Shown one piece after another: positions 14,501-24,689 of a stretch of 64,000 nt of DNA (the stretch's first letter is position 1; the number at the start of each line of letters is the position of its first letter). This DNA comes from Cristatella mucedo (Eukaryota; Bryozoa; Phylactolaemata; Cristatellidae). The stretch is from contig WPIO01000008.1 in NCBI GenBank assembly GCA_009760855.2, positions 124,001-188,000 on the forward strand. Direction: 5' to 3'. Under the pieces are notes generated by a model. The model had not been told where the DNA came from and did no database searches. It was given only the letters and a program-made list of their open reading frames with translations. The position numbers were made by a program, and so were the translations under genes.

Positions 14501-17500
14501 GGTGGTCCGAAATGTGGTACTGGGAAAATTTAATTTAAAGGTCTATCTGAAATAGGAAAATACTCGATGAAGTAGGTTAGTCTTTGCAAATGAAAATGAG
14601 AATTTGTGACAAATATTGGAAATTTTAGAAGTTGATACTGAGTTTAATCTGTTTCCCTGATTGACAACCAACGAATGCCATAAACAAACTCGGGACGCGT
14701 CTTCGGTGTACTCATGTTATATATTTGAAGTCTCAGGCCGTAATGATTAGAGCTGGTCAAAATCTCCACGATTGTGCCAGAGTCAATCGCCTCTAAGATT
14801 TAGCCAGAGTCACTTGCAGCATTGATACTTGAGTAGCCGTGATGGCACACTAAGTAAGGCAGTTGCTTTCACGACCTCGGTCCCGAGGTCGTGGATTTGA
14901 TTCCTGTGTCGGGCGATCCTTTATCGCCACTGCAGGCGATGGTGATAGCCATAAAGGCTCGTCTGTTGCTATACAAAAAGAGCCTGTTTAATAAGCTAGA
15001 TTTTTTATTTCAGGGTTGGATTTTGTTTAATCCAGTTATTTGCTTGCAAGCTGCTCCGACACGGGTTGTCTCTGCAATGATGCCTGCTTAGAAATCAGAA
15101 AGTTTAGTGATTTCATGAAACCGTTATCTCATTCATAAAATGTATCTTATGAAGTATCAAGTTTAATTTGGGTGTGATATAACCTAGCCAGAGGCATAAT
15201 CTCTTCAAAATAAATGTAGTTCCGATCAGATTCCTCTTCTGAGTGATGAGTGCACACGGCATACGGTTTTATTGTTGCAAAAGGAACAATATTTGCAGGA
15301 GTCAGTAATTATAAAGGCTGTGATGATGCACAGAAAAGTATTCTATACATTACTTAAAATAGGTTTCTGATGGTCCGCATATGAGAGCAAGTTTTCCTTA
15401 CCCCGATGCTGATTCGGTCAATTCAACAGCATAGAGCAGTAGGAAGCCTGAAACCATGCACAGCGACGATGGTGTCATTTTGAAAACGAAATTATAATTT
15501 GCATGTCCAATTTGACCCCTCCCATAATTTATAAGAGAGTAGCTAGCCTTCACATCTAGCCACTACGATTAGTCTTACATCAAACTTGTTTAGCCACAAT
15601 TTGATGTATATCTAGCTCGATTGTTGACAAAACTCCTGATTTATTCTGGAAGCCAATCAGCATCGGTTCATTTAAATTTTGAATCCGATATCTTCTCAAT
15701 GGTGCAACATTCTGACCATGCGGCGATTGACTGTTGACTAGGAACCAGGTTTAATCAAGAAGCCCAGCTTGTGGAACACGTTTACTTGACCAACAGATTT
15801 GATCATTGTCAGAGATCAAAACTGATTATTAGATGAAGCATTACCGTTGTCACGCCGACTATGCCCACTTCTCCTTTTTGTTGCACCATTGACTGAGAAA
15901 TAACGTTCAAACGGTCAGCCATGAATTCTAAGTCGGTCTTCGTAATATTGGATACGGCCGAAGTAAAATTGTAGATTATGCCTAAGCTCGCAAGAGCCGT
16001 ATCTTCGCTGAATATAGTCTGCAAATGCAATCGATGAAGATTCAATCATAAGAAAAGTCACAGAATCCAGGAGATTTACTGGCTAATTCTAAATTTCGTA
16101 AATCTTACCAAATTAACCGCTTTTAGTACTGGATTGATATCGGGCTGATTTTCCTTCTTGCATAGAGATTCATTTCGTATAAGTCGAAAGTCCATTGCTA
16201 AACCAGTGAACAGCCATGTGCATACAGCCTTTGTTCTCACTCCTTCAGAACAGCTCACCAATTCAAACTCTTCTTCGTCGTTTGCGTCAAGAAGTTGGTA
16301 GTCACTTGCGGTTTCGTTTAAATATATCTTTTTGCCTTCGCATCCTAAAATTTTCCATTCCAAGCTTAAAAAGCGACAGTGTGTCGATTTGTGAGTCGGT
16401 CCTCTGCTAATGAGTACCAGGCTAGTGTGACCGGAGATTGTCTAAAAAACAGCATGCCATAGGTGTAGACTTTTCTGCTTTAAACTCAAGGCACACCAGG
16501 TGCTATCCTGCTCAAACCCTAGATTTCACCGCATTCATTCCTTTTTTTACAGCTCAAATCAAGTTTGTGTTCATAAAAAGTTAAAACTCCATTTTTTTAA
16601 ATTCCAATTAGCAGAGCGAAATTGCATCAAAGCTCGCATCCCCGTTCAATTAGTAAGGACTTATCACTCACAAGTTTGAACAAGTAGTAAGTTGTATTAT
16701 TGGGCTGCTTTCTTCTGGTGCATCCTTCTTTTCAGAATAAACAACAAGTTTTTCCACACTTCTTATGCATGACGGAAACTCCTCTCCTATGAGTATCAAT
16801 CCCAGGTACAAATAAATTATACTTACTGTAATTAAACGCAATTATATTTAGCACTTATCAAAATAGTAATTAAATTGTATGGCTAATTTGTATTCCGCTC
16901 ACATCGATGTTCTTTCATGAGGTTCTAACAGTTCTTTAACTTGCATATATGTTCAGGCAAAAATTACACTTCCCAACATTATTAATAATCATTGACAACG
17001 TATAAACATTAAGTCATTCCCGACCTGTTTATCTTTTCTTTCATCAAAGTTGCAGCCATCTTTCGTCTCCTACCGTACTTAACTTATTCGAAGCGTAAAT
17101 TAAATTCTGATTTTCTTTTGACTTTACCATGCGAGCTTCATCGGTAACTTATGCAATTGTTTGCACTTTCTGCAACAATTGAACTTACATACTCAAAATT
17201 AATTAATCATATTTGAATCTCCGAGCCCTTTCCGTTTCTATTTTTAATGAAAACCAGCAAGGCTGGCAAAATCAAAGCATGTTAACATATTTTCGATGTT
17301 CTTAGATGAAGAAAAATAGCCGGATTCAGCTATTTAGGACTGCTTAGTATGCCGGAATGACCGAGTTGTGAGATACATTACCACCTGCCCTAAACGTTTT
17401 TAAATCTGGAATTGTTCAAATGTGGATACTGTCCGCGTTCTTTTACTACCGCGGCTGTACAGATATCAGGTCAGCTGCAAACTGAAATTACAAACAGGTC

Positions 17501-18740
17501 ATGCATTTCGGCTGCCCACTAGAATTAAAATAGTGGCAGGAAGCCAAGCCTTTTAAACCTTGTCTGGCTATTGTAAAACTAAAGTTTTGATGGATTTGTT
17601 TTTATATTAATGAACCGTTAACTGTTGAGTTTTTATTTTACGCTCAAACTTATTTTGGGCTTTTATTTCTATGCTAGATTTCCATATTTGAGTTTTTAGC
17701 CATATTAATTCACTTAGATCCTGCTGGGCTTGAGATAACAGTCCATTTTCAGTTAGATTTAGTAAAGTGCCGAGCTGGTTTGGTCCAGCGGATAAGGTGC
17801 TCGTCTCGACCAAGGTCTGGCTGAGGTCGTGGGCTCGTGCCCCGGGAGATATGTGAAGCGCCTGAATAGAGATTATGTTCTCTTGGGGCGCTATATAAAT
17901 GAATTATATTATTTACATTAAGTATAGCTGAAATCGGCAAAACTGAAAGAACTGAACTGAGCTGCATTGTTGTGTACTCTGACAATAAATTTGAAATAAT
18001 ATTTTAAAGCATTACGACAATAACGGGCTCGAGTATTTTTTGAGCAAAATAAAAATTTAGTAAGGAACAACAGGAGTAAATTGCATGGTCTATGTGAGGA
18101 TCTAGTATTGGTACAGCCACGCAGTAGCACGAGCACATTTTAAAATAGATTGTATAGGGTACTAAAGTTACGCGAGCACTATTTGAAACGGCTATCGCTT
18201 TTTCAGGTCGTTTTTAAGCTGACAGCTGAGTCAAATAAATCACTAATCTGATGATGGTTTACTTATTATGGTTTTGTAATCATATCAGATATAATTATGC
18301 TGCAATATTTAGTGCAGTAAATATTTTCATCCATATTGCATCAATATTGACGATTGACCACACTTTGCTGCCCAACCGGTGGATTTATTTTACGGGTTAG
18401 AGATACTTACCTTTAGGTTCTTGAATCGCTGGCAAAAGGTAAACACCAGGGCTTGTTAAGCCTAGACCGGTTGCCTGTTTTGCCTGCACCTTGAACAAGT
18501 AGCTTTTCCATGGACGCAGGCTGTAGAGAGTGTGCGATGTAGAGTTCCCATTGGATATTACGATCGTTTCTTTGCCGTAAGCACCAGTTGATTGAATGAA
18601 TTCGTAGTAGGTAATCACGTAGCTCGTGATGTTGCTACTTCTGTCTGTATGGTCTAATCCCCACCATTGCAGACGTACGGTTGTTCCACTACTCGTCCAC
18701 TCTGCGACTACCGAGACTGAGGCACTAGGCGATGCAGCTC
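1053..18740 (-). CDS. Adhesion GPCR 1: FN3-HormR-GAIN-GPS-7TM, 14 exons, 5' end not found
   Basis: The gene encodes a cell-surface adhesion (family B2) GPCR that is expected to self-cleave at the GPS and signal through its tethered peptide. The exon join, 5' to 3', is 18740-18411, 16344-16109, 16018-15845, 13088-12994, 12899-12782, 9203-9065, 8893-8730, 7407-7273, 3930-3812, 3578-3381, 3272-3208, 3118-3034, 1611-1412, 1312-1053. Every border has GT/AG, every phase matches, and the total is 771 residues plus TGA. The GPS carries an intact NHLT followed by the tethered agonist THFAVLL. TM3 keeps its cysteine and ECL2 has CWVS. Exon sizes match the paralogue at 28-41 kb. The first recognised exon starts in phase 1, so a leader exon is missing upstream. 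No ligand or orthologue can be named from sequence alone. Confidence 0.9.
1412..1611 (-). CDS. Adhesion GPCR 1 exon: ECL2 CWVS, TM5, ICL3, start of TM6
   Basis: After acceptor GGCAG the exon reads CWVSKS, the conserved ECL2 cysteine-tryptophan pair of adhesion GPCRs, then a long hydrophobic TM5, a basic ICL3 (RSNRSEREISILHLK) and the first turn of TM6 (ASVSILVLLG). The donor is GTAAGC in phase 1. The length of 200 bases compares with 194 in the paralogous exon at 28609-28802. Confidence 0.9.
1613..3033 (-). other. Intron between TM4 and TM5 exons of adhesion GPCR 1
   Basis: This is a 1.4 kb AT-rich intron. I see no exon or recognisable mobile element in it. Confidence 0.6.
3034..3118 (-). 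CDS. Adhesion GPCR 1 exon: TM4 and start of ECL2
   Basis: The exon reads GVPAVAVVVLVVTDSQHY and on into ECL2. The GVPA start of TM4 is a family B signature. It enters after CTGTTAG in phase 1 and leaves at GTAAGT in phase 2, which joins in frame to the CWVS exon. Confidence 0.88.
3208..3272 (-). CDS. Adhesion GPCR 1 exon: ICL2 to TM4, 65 bp
   Basis: This small exon encodes LVKVLNTYVPNFVWKASVPS plus WG, continuing LQYLR of TM3 and ending at the tryptophan-glycine before GVPA. It is flanked by TTGCAG and GTAAGTG. It is exactly as long as the paralogous exon 29178-29242. Confidence 0.88.
3381..3578 (-). CDS. Adhesion GPCR 1 exon: ICL1, TM2, TM3
   Basis: The translation runs from MRRTTSQRVLF through TM2 (FNLSLSLAGLNLCFLVGF) to TM3 (CTAMAATTHYFLLTSFTWML, then VEGVLQYLR). 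The TM3 cysteine that pairs with ECL2 is present. The exon is 198 bases long, identical in length to the paralogous exon 32282-32479, with donor GTATGA in phase 2. Confidence 0.92.
3812..3930 (-). CDS. Adhesion GPCR 1 exon: stalk and TM1
   Basis: After acceptor TTTATAG the exon reads DWRTTVVAAPREALTIISRV and then the hydrophobic TM1 (GLSVSTVGLGLVIVTFILF). It follows the GPS exon in phase 0 and leaves at GTAAGT in phase 2. It aligns with the TM1 exon of the paralogue through the shared VTFILFR end. Confidence 0.9.
4799..4890. repeat. TA microsatellite inside a perfect 14-bp inverted repeat
   Basis: The arms GTGACCCTGGATAT (4799-4812) and ATATCCAGGGTCAC (4877-4890) are exact reverse complements. 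Between them lie TA repeats with GTATAT and TACATA variants. The whole unit can fold into one long hairpin. Confidence 0.9.
4925..5045. repeat. Long TA microsatellite inside a perfect 13-bp inverted repeat
   Basis: The arms AAGTCATTAACAG (4925-4937) and CTGTTAATGACTT (5033-5045) are exact reverse complements. The interior is a nearly pure TA run of more than 90 bases. It starts only 34 bases after the previous hairpin. Confidence 0.92.
6825..6905. repeat. TA/ATT-rich low-complexity tract
   Basis: The tract is made of ATAATTATA and TATATA blocks, partly palindromic. It carries no coding signal. Confidence 0.7.
7273..7407 (-). CDS. Adhesion GPCR 1 exon: GPS motif, intact
   Basis: The 45 codons hold a full GPS: GCAFWD, a tryptophan, NGC, then IECRCNHLTHFAVLL. 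The cleavage triplet His-Leu/Thr and the tethered agonist starting at Thr are present, so self-cleavage is expected. Borders are TTTAG and GTAAGTC, phase 0 on both sides. Confidence 0.93.
8513..8565. repeat. TA microsatellite
   Basis: This is a run of about 25 TA units broken by TATAGTATATATCATTATA. It lies in the intron between the GAIN B and GPS exons. Confidence 0.8.
8730..8893 (-). CDS. Adhesion GPCR 1 exon: GAIN subdomain B
   Basis: The exon encodes SAKAFISYSNSRLFDGAQLG and on to HVNL, the beta-sandwich part of the GAIN domain just before the GPS. It aligns with KAFIVYGNGKLF of the paralogue (33251-33417). It enters in phase 1 after TGCATAG and leaves at GTCAGT in phase 0. Confidence 0.88.
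9065..9203 (-). CDS. Adhesion GPCR 1 exon: GAIN domain, fourth exon
   Basis: The exon reads VTQNSSIVGVYACDGGNASF and on to ILPKL, with donor GTAAGTAG in phase 1. The start was chosen at the phase-0 acceptor TTTAAG before GTC, because the preceding exon ends in phase 0 and the paralogous exon also starts with VS. A second acceptor, ATCAG, about 45 bases further upstream also keeps the frame. Confidence 0.75.
9478..9550 (+). mobile_element. LINE B/SINE 1 tail fragment
   Basis: The stretch AAAGTGCTC, then GATTATGTTCTCTGAGAGGG, then CTATACAAATGAATT and a TTATTATT run matches the shared 3' tail of SINE 1 and LINE B. Only the tail is present. Confidence 0.5.
9950..10060 (-). mobile_element. LINE B 3' tail fragment
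   Basis: On the plus strand it starts with AATAATAC and continues with CCCCTCAGGGAACTCGATAC and GGCGCTTTACAATTGCTGC, the reverse complement of the LINE B 3' end seen at 55620-55715. It is a short remnant in a receptor intron. Confidence 0.55.
10061..12045. other. Intron sequence without recognised features
   Basis: This is part of the 3.6 kb intron between the third and fourth GAIN exons of adhesion GPCR 1. It is AT-rich with short open frames only, and nothing is recognisable. Confidence 0.5.
12046..12540 (-). mobile_element. LINE A 3' fragment, decayed
   Basis: Read on the minus strand it follows the 3' end of the LINE at 22226-23560. Shared words include GTATCTCCA at the end, ATTCGGTAGCCAAC, and AGTCGACAG beside a tract matching GTGCCACAGTC. 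The open frame is broken. It lies in the intron 240 bases from a GAIN exon. Confidence 0.7.
12782..12899 (-). CDS. Adhesion GPCR 1 exon: GAIN subdomain A helices, third exon
   Basis: After CATTTTAG the exon reads LTSSMEGILQSLMLVMENTS and ends QHVAYR at donor GTAGGT. It aligns with VTREMEAVLLAMAES...LAYK of the paralogue, including phase 2 entry and phase 0 exit. Confidence 0.87.
12994..13088 (-). CDS. Adhesion GPCR 1 exon: GAIN subdomain A, second exon
   Basis: The exon encodes VSTIFAGVVDNIMNPDVALA followed by SSDADVLNATR. The acceptor is TTGTAG and the donor GTCAAT. Its 95-base length and 0-to-2 phases are the same as exon 50492-50586 of locus 2. Confidence 0.86.
13375..13520. repeat. AT-rich low-complexity tracts
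   Basis: A (TAATA)n tract at about 13377-13418 and a short TA run at about 13494-13518 lie in the intron between the first and second GAIN exons. Confidence 0.6.
13662..13815 (-). mobile_element. SINE 1, tRNA-derived, with TA-expanded tail
   Basis: The minus-strand copy has a tRNA-like head (GAGCTGGGTTGCTCCAGCGG and a B-box-like GGTCGTGGGCTTGAGCCC) and the tail GGCGCTATACAAATGAATT followed by a TA run. It is the same family as 17771-17911 and 58850-58990. Confidence 0.8.
14838..15010 (+). mobile_element. SINE 2, tRNA-derived
   Basis: A tRNA-like head with a B-box-like GGTCGTGGATTTGATTCC is followed by a body that includes ATGGTGATAGCCATAAAGGC and TATACAAAAAGAGCCTGTTT. The copy at 42415-42595 shares all these blocks, so this is a second SINE family, unrelated in its body to SINE 1. 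Confidence 0.72.
15845..16018 (-). CDS. Adhesion GPCR 1 exon: GAIN subdomain A, first exon
   Basis: The 58 codons read TIFSEDTALASLGIIYNFTS and on to VGVTT. This is a helical GAIN segment with several N-glycosylation sequons. Phase is 0 on both sides, with acceptor TTTGCAG and donor GTAATG. Confidence 0.86.
16109..16344 (-). CDS. Adhesion GPCR 1 exon: HormR domain
   Basis: The 78 codons have four cysteines (CEGK, SCSEG, VCTW, LCKK) and the VCTW pattern expected of a hormone-receptor domain, the usual partner N-terminal to GAIN. The exon enters in phase 1 after ATTTTAG and leaves at GTAAG in phase 0. It aligns in size and cysteine count with 52470-52711 in locus 2. Confidence 0.82.
17771..17911 (+). 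mobile_element. SINE 1, tRNA-derived
   Basis: The copy carries A-box-like GGTTTGGTCCAGCGGATAAG and B-box-like GGTCGTGGGCTCGTGCCCC. The tail holds AGCGCC (17857-17862) and GGCGCT (17887-17892), which can pair, then AAATGAATTATATT. It lies in the intron between the FN3 and HormR exons. Confidence 0.85.
18411..18740 (-). CDS. Adhesion GPCR 1 exon: fibronectin type III domain
   Basis: This phase 1-1 exon encodes one FN3 domain: PSASVSVVAEWTSSGTTVRL, then WWGLDH, ITSYVITYYEF and LRPWKSYLFKVQA, the tryptophan, tyrosine and leucine core of FN3. Borders are GTTCCAG and GTAAGTATC. It joins directly to the HormR exon. No further FN3 exon was seen upstream. Confidence 0.9.
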
Positions 18741-21700
18741 CTGGAACAGTAAACATGCACCTGTGAACTTATTCGGCACTCTCACTCATTTTTTAGCAGC
18801 ACTCGCAGTCAATAGAAGACGTGCGTCGTGCAAGATATGTGAAAAATATGTCATGATTAGATACAGCGTTTATTTAAATGTACAAAGCTGATTGGGGCAT
18901 TGCGAAAGGCTTTTACTATTGTATTTTGAACCCATGATATTGCTTTTAATTTATCTTTATATCTCATTTTAATAACTGTGCTGGCCAGCTGTCCATTCTC
19001 AGCTAACGATGCCTAAATTTGATTTCCAGCGAGAAAATTCTTGCGTATTTTTATTTTTGCTACTTCATTAGCCAGTCAGGTAGTGAAGCAAATGCATTAG
19101 GCACCTAGGGATTACACGGATCATTATTTTCTCCATGTGCGGTGTCTGCACGATTTATCCATCGACGACTTATTCAGATTATTACTGAAACTGCAAGAAC
19201 TAGACTGTAAAATTTTGAGACTATAACATTTAATTACGTGCATAAGGGCTTAGAGTTTAGGGTTTCTTTTTCACCGCGAACAGTCAGTGGATGAACATTT
19301 ATCTAAATGAATTGGCCAGGATTAACAGTCCCTGGATGAATCGTGAGTGGATGAATCGTCACAGAACCCCGTTTCCTTGCTGAATATAAACACCGGAGGT
19401 GTGACCTCTGTGCTTCTCGCTGAAATAAGACCAACTCATGCTAGCAACATCAAGCATCTTCTGGTGTATCCACTTACCATCTTGGATTCTTGCTTAATAG
19501 TGCTGGCTTTTGCTGTGCCGTCGTGTTTAAGATCAGCTTCCAAGTTCAGTATTGAGTTTGGCCTATCAAAATTACTTCAAAGCATTGACACAGGGATCGT
19601 TATTGGTGGTTTTTATTTCCATTTATATTCTCGTGGCTGCCAAAATACTCCCAATGACGGCAAAGCATCACTAGTTACTATACTCCACCCTGTCAAGTTT
19701 TCTAACCTCTGCATGGTGCAGAGAGGCGTGTCTTCCTTAAAACCTACCAAGAAACTCACCTATTGTGACAAGAAAAATAAGCTTCAATACCACAGCACGC
19801 CTTGTCATGTTCATTGACCTTTACTATCAAAACTGCATCAGTTTACAATCTTTAAAGTTACGAGCTGTAAAGTTTTGTTGTTGGCTTCTAACCTTTTGAT
19901 TTGAAAGTGCAAACAAAATTCAAAAGACTGGAATTTAGTTTATCAGTAGAACTGTGCGATCTCTTGCAATGATGACTATATGGCTGAAATATTGTTTGGC
20001 AACTACTTTCTTGGCAAGCTGACGATTTGTGTCAAGCTCATTTCTCTTTTACAATATCATCATCAAAAGTTTCCCTGTATGAACTGTTCGTAATATTTAG
20101 GTGCAAAATGCACGTTCGCAATTTCGATCCCGAGAATCTCGCAGCGCATCTTCACAGTAATTATTCCCATAGATGAATGACGAGCTTACAGTGATGATCT
20201 ATATATACCTAAAGTAGACACACGTCGGCATTTCTAAAAGGGTATGGTAACGACAATCGGATGTATTCTTCCGCCTGTTCTCGTCCTGATTCGGTCATGC
20301 TGACGTCAACAAGTTCCACGTTGCAGCAACAGCAGTTGACCAGAGGAAATCTTACATGCAGCAGCTTTGAAAACTCAACAGTGCCTAGCCTCTGGGTATC
20401 GCCAGCTGTACTCGGTTGCCTGGTCTCATTTGCTTAAACTGACCTGCAAGGCACATCATTAACTAGCTACTTCATACTTAGCAGGACTGCTTCAACAGTT
20501 TCAAGAGCTGAATGCCCTCTGGTGCTTACATGAAAAATAAATTAGCAGCTGTATTCTTAAGCACGTAGATCCTTTTCCGTTGGCCCTAAACTGCTAATAC
20601 TGTACTACTCGCTTGCAAGCGTGTCCATCTGACTCAGCAATGCTTTTTCGCTTTGTAATTGTTCCGTGAGATGGAGTCTGTTTCAACCACATGCGTACCG
20701 AAAGCCCCTTGTACTATGATTTGAAATATATTATATATCAAGTATAACATATAATTAAGATATAATATATATGTGCCATAAAAAAATCTTATGCATAACA
20801 TCAGCTTAATCTATGTGGTTTTGTGGAATGACAGAAGGACATTCACACATTGGAGGCAAGTTGCTTGCCTCATGAACCAACGATCAATGGCTTTTAGCCA
20901 CTGGCTGTGCCACTCTTCTGTTTTTGCTGTCCTTTAATTTAACTAATTCAAAATGACTAGCGAGCGAATATGGAAAGCTAAGGAAACTATCAGAGAAGTT
21001 GTGTGTCTTTCGTATCGTTCTCAAACCAACCAATATTAAAAACATGGCTCCCTTTTTGCCAGAGGATTTGAAACATCCTTCAATCAGACAGGCGTCTTTG
21101 ATTGCATCCACTGGGTACTTTTCAAAGACTTATTTAGGCTCAACCAACCGATGCAGCTGATTGGAAGTAGCTCTCTAGGGTGGATCTCTACTTGGGCATG
21201 CTTAAGCTGAAATGATAGCCTAAAATGCCCCCTTCCGTGGCCAATCCCGAAGGAGCTTTCGAATTAGCGAGTAACTTAAACTTGCCGGATTACAGCTAAT
21301 CAATAGACAAACTATTATTGTAAGAAGTACAAACCTCAATATGCGTCGAGCTAGTTGAGCAGTTCGCAGGTCTTACAGCCTACATATTTATTCAGGATGG
21401 GCTTGAAACTGGAGAAACTGCTTTGAAGGCCACTTGCAGCTGCTAAGTGCTCCTCTGATAATAAATCTTGACATAGCGATATAAACGATAGTAGTTCTCA
21501 TATAGTAATGCCATTATTGCGATAGAAGCCTTTAACTCGCATACGTGTTTGGCGTTTCAATTTGAACTATGAGGAACCTTTGCAAGCGGCTCTTTTAAAT
21601 AGATAGAAACAGGATTCTATAACAGACCAGTAAAAAGCATAATTCCCATCATCGTTACATGTAAAGGGAGCTAAAACTGGGCGCTGCAAGTGCAAATGTT

Positions 21701-22225
21701 CACGGTTTGTATTATACCAAGAATTTATGTGCAGTGATAACTGTCTGTGTGAGATTTGCGAGTGTCAGCTGTCACTGGTACCTCAGAGAAATGGTTATCT
21801 GGCTGCTTAGTTACCTCATTCAGCCAGTGCTAGTTACCTTAGGGACATAGAACAATGTGCATTAATATCCTTTTATAGATTGCTACCTTTTCTGTACTAC
21901 ATCGTTATACTGACTGCTCCATATGGAAATGCTTGAATCCTTTGTTATCTAGCTGTGGCAGCGAGCTTAGAACTTATGTTCGCAGGCCATCCGATGTTAT
22001 GTTTTTTTTGTTCGGCTCAATGTTTTGCTCCGGCTGGGTGTGGCCAAGAATTTCAGAGCATACTGGTTATTCGATAAGTGACCAAGACTACTCGAGGCAT
22101 ACTTAATTCGTCCACCTTTTTCTGTGTGCGAACAACTGGAGCGTACCTAGCCTAACCGTGCTGCTATTTTAATAGGCACTGTCCAGACTTGGCCCTGAGA
22201 AAACAGTCAACCACTTTCTGCTTAA
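18741..22225. other. Upstream flank of adhesion GPCR 1, no feature recognised
   Basis: The missing 5' exon or exons and the promoter should lie somewhere between here and 28 kb, but I could not pick them out. The longest open frame, 19347-19817 plus, is 156 codons without any family signature, which is within what chance gives in a window of this size. Confidence 0.4.
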
Positions 22226-23560
22226 AATGTATCTCCGTCAGGAACTCCACAAAAGACCACGTGGGTGTTACGAAGGTGAGTTTTGTATAGCGCACTCACA
22301 GCCTAAGCGGCTTTCAGTACCCATTCGGTAGCCAACAGACTTCGTCTCACGCAACAAAGAGAAAGTGGGAAGCATAGCAGAGTCAGGAGAGCAGTTGAGG
22401 TAGTGAGTAGCATGGAAGTAGCAGTTTATAACCGCTGAAAAAGATGCGCCAAAGTCGGCAGTAGGAGAGTAGTTGTCGTTGCCTAAGAATTGTGGAAGCG
22501 AGTTCCACAGTCTAGGACCTGCAGAGCTAAAGCTTCTGTCGCCAACTGTCTTTAAGCGGAGGAATGGGACAGCTAATTTATTGTCCACACAGGACCTGAG
22601 GGCGCGAACAGGCTGAAACTGATGCAGCAGTTCAGCTAGGTACGAAGGAGCTAAGCCGTGGCGGGCCTTGTGGGTCAGCGTAAGAACTTTGCTCTGTATC
22701 CTTTGCTCAACCGGCAACCATCCTAGCTCTTTCAGCAAAGGTGACACGTGCTCAAACCGCCGGGATTTGAAGACCAGCCTTGCAGCCATATTCATTGTAC
22801 GCTGTAGTAGCATAATAGCGTTCTTTGGTCCCAAAGGGAATTACAATAATCAAGCTGAGACAGAACTAAAGAGCTAGGTAAATTGTTTACAAGCCACTGT
22901 GGGAGACAGCTTCTAATCTTGGATAGGGATCGGATGTGATGGCTAGCTGTAGAGGCAGTCTTCTGAATGAAGCTTTTGAAATTGAGGCAGCTGTTGAACA
23001 CGACACCTAGATTACGAGCACGTGGTGATGACCGTCGCACAATAGCATCACCTATTAGAAAAGCCTTTTAATTCAGCCGCACGATCGGGTTGTCCTATAG
23101 CAGCAGTTCAATTTTATCGTCATTTAATTTCAGGAAGTTTTTTTACATCCAGGATCGAATATCGGCAAGGCAAGCATTCAGTTTCTCAGTTGCTGCAGAG
23201 ATTCCGACGGTTTAAATGACAAATACAACTGAGTATCGTCAGCATAGAAGGGATATCCTATTCCATGGGCCTTAATCACTTTTCCCAGAGGTTGTGTATA
23301 AATGAAGAACAGCAAGGGACCGAGTACAGACCCTTGAGGGCCTCCACAGGTGACCCTTCTCATGTCTGAGACCTGACCCCCACACGACACGGATTGAACA
23401 CGATCAGACAAGTATGATTTAAACCACTCCAGTGCTTTGTCTGCCAGACCGATCGTTGTTCTCAATCGTTCAAGCAGAACTTCGTGATCAATGGTGTCGA
23501 AGGCAGCAGACAGATCTAGCAGAGCTAGGGCAATGACATTCCCGTCAGGCAGCCGGCTCT
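22226..23560 (-). mobile_element. LINE A, CR1/L2-like non-LTR retrotransposon, 5'-truncated
   Basis: The element encodes the reverse transcriptase of a non-LTR retrotransposon. On the minus strand the motifs run in order: ALLDLSAAFDTIDH (about 23510-23470), GGPQGSVLGPLLF, the catalytic FYADD (YADD at 23246-23235), then SQLDYCNSL, LLKELGWLPVEQRI and a C-terminal KTVGDRSFSSAGPRLWNSLP. These C-terminal words are typical of CR1/L2 elements. The frame is broken near 23470, 23045 and 22835, and the 5' half with the endonuclease is absent. It lies between the two receptor loci. Confidence 0.88.
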
Positions 23561-24680
23561 GAAGTCACTAATTGCCAGCTTTACCACGTTCGTGAAACGC
23601 TCACACGTCTAAAGCATGCTAAGCGTCGAATGAAAGGCCGTGACTGCCTCTTGCTGGCCAAAGCAGACCAAGCCACAGGGCGTCGCCCGCCACGCTGCTT
23701 CGTGCGGATGACTTCGTGGGACCCGTGGATGGAAAATCCAGTGGATCTCGAGCTCGTCGCTGGGTGACCGACGGCAGTGACAGGAAGGTGACGGCGAGTG
23801 TGGCAATTTCCTAAATCCTCGGCGTACAAACCAACGAGCAGCTTTTGCAGCACAAGGGCTAGAGCCGGATGCTTGGCGGCGACAGCTCTGGCCCTAAACA
23901 ACCGAGGAGGCGTGGCTCTCTCACGCACTCACCTGCTGCAAGCACAAGGCATGAAGTGGGTGCCCTAATAAGTGCTACGAGCACCAGACTCGATATCTCC
24001 GCCGTCCGCAAGGCCAGCATAGGCTGCATAACTCAAGCGGAGACAGGTGCTCGTAACGAGGGTGAAGTGAGGCCTCTCAACTTCCTAACGGCTGCCGATC
24101 GTCCCTTCCTCCTCTCTGCGGGAGATGCAAGATAACGTATCTTGCCGTGTAAGATGAGGTCATCGTGTTTGCATTTTATAAGAGGCGCAAGATAACATAG
24201 CTTGCCATTTGTGATCAAGGATTCGTGATTGCTTTTGTGAGTACCACAAAAAATTGTTAGCTACTATATAGCAGCCTGATCTTTGAGAATTGTTCTGCTG
24301 ACACCGTATAAAGTCGGCTATTGCATTGCCACCTCATCCCAAGCTGACTAGTCTGACTTAGCAGCAGTAGCTGGCCAGTTTTAGAAACCACTTTAACCGA
24401 CGTTCGAAAGCTCGTGACTTTTATTTAAGGAAAGTAAAAAGGAAGGCTGTCGTTTTCAAAATCTATTTTTTTTTCGTGGCTATGAATTTCACTCGACTTG
24501 CACGATGTCTGCAGGTCGAATACTAAATGTAAAGTGCCTTGAAAGAGATTAAGTCCTCCCAGGTTTCTAAAAAATTATTTTAAATCTAGTGCAGCGACAG
24601 TATTCGCTCAAACCGCGATGACTTCATTGCATTTTCCATAACATTTTAATTTCCTGTTCACAGCAGAGATAACAACAACA
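23561..24680. other. Moderately GC-rich interval without recognised genes
   Basis: Open frames occur on both strands because of base composition, but none shows a family. Two imperfect copies of a CAAGATAAC...TTGCC unit lie side by side at about 24120-24215. Confidence 0.4.
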
Positions 24681-24689
24681 ACAAGAGGT

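Noticed and set aside
19347-19817. A 156-codon open frame on the plus strand
   Set aside because: No domain, no splice or start support, and frames of this length are expected by chance in 64 kb with six frames.
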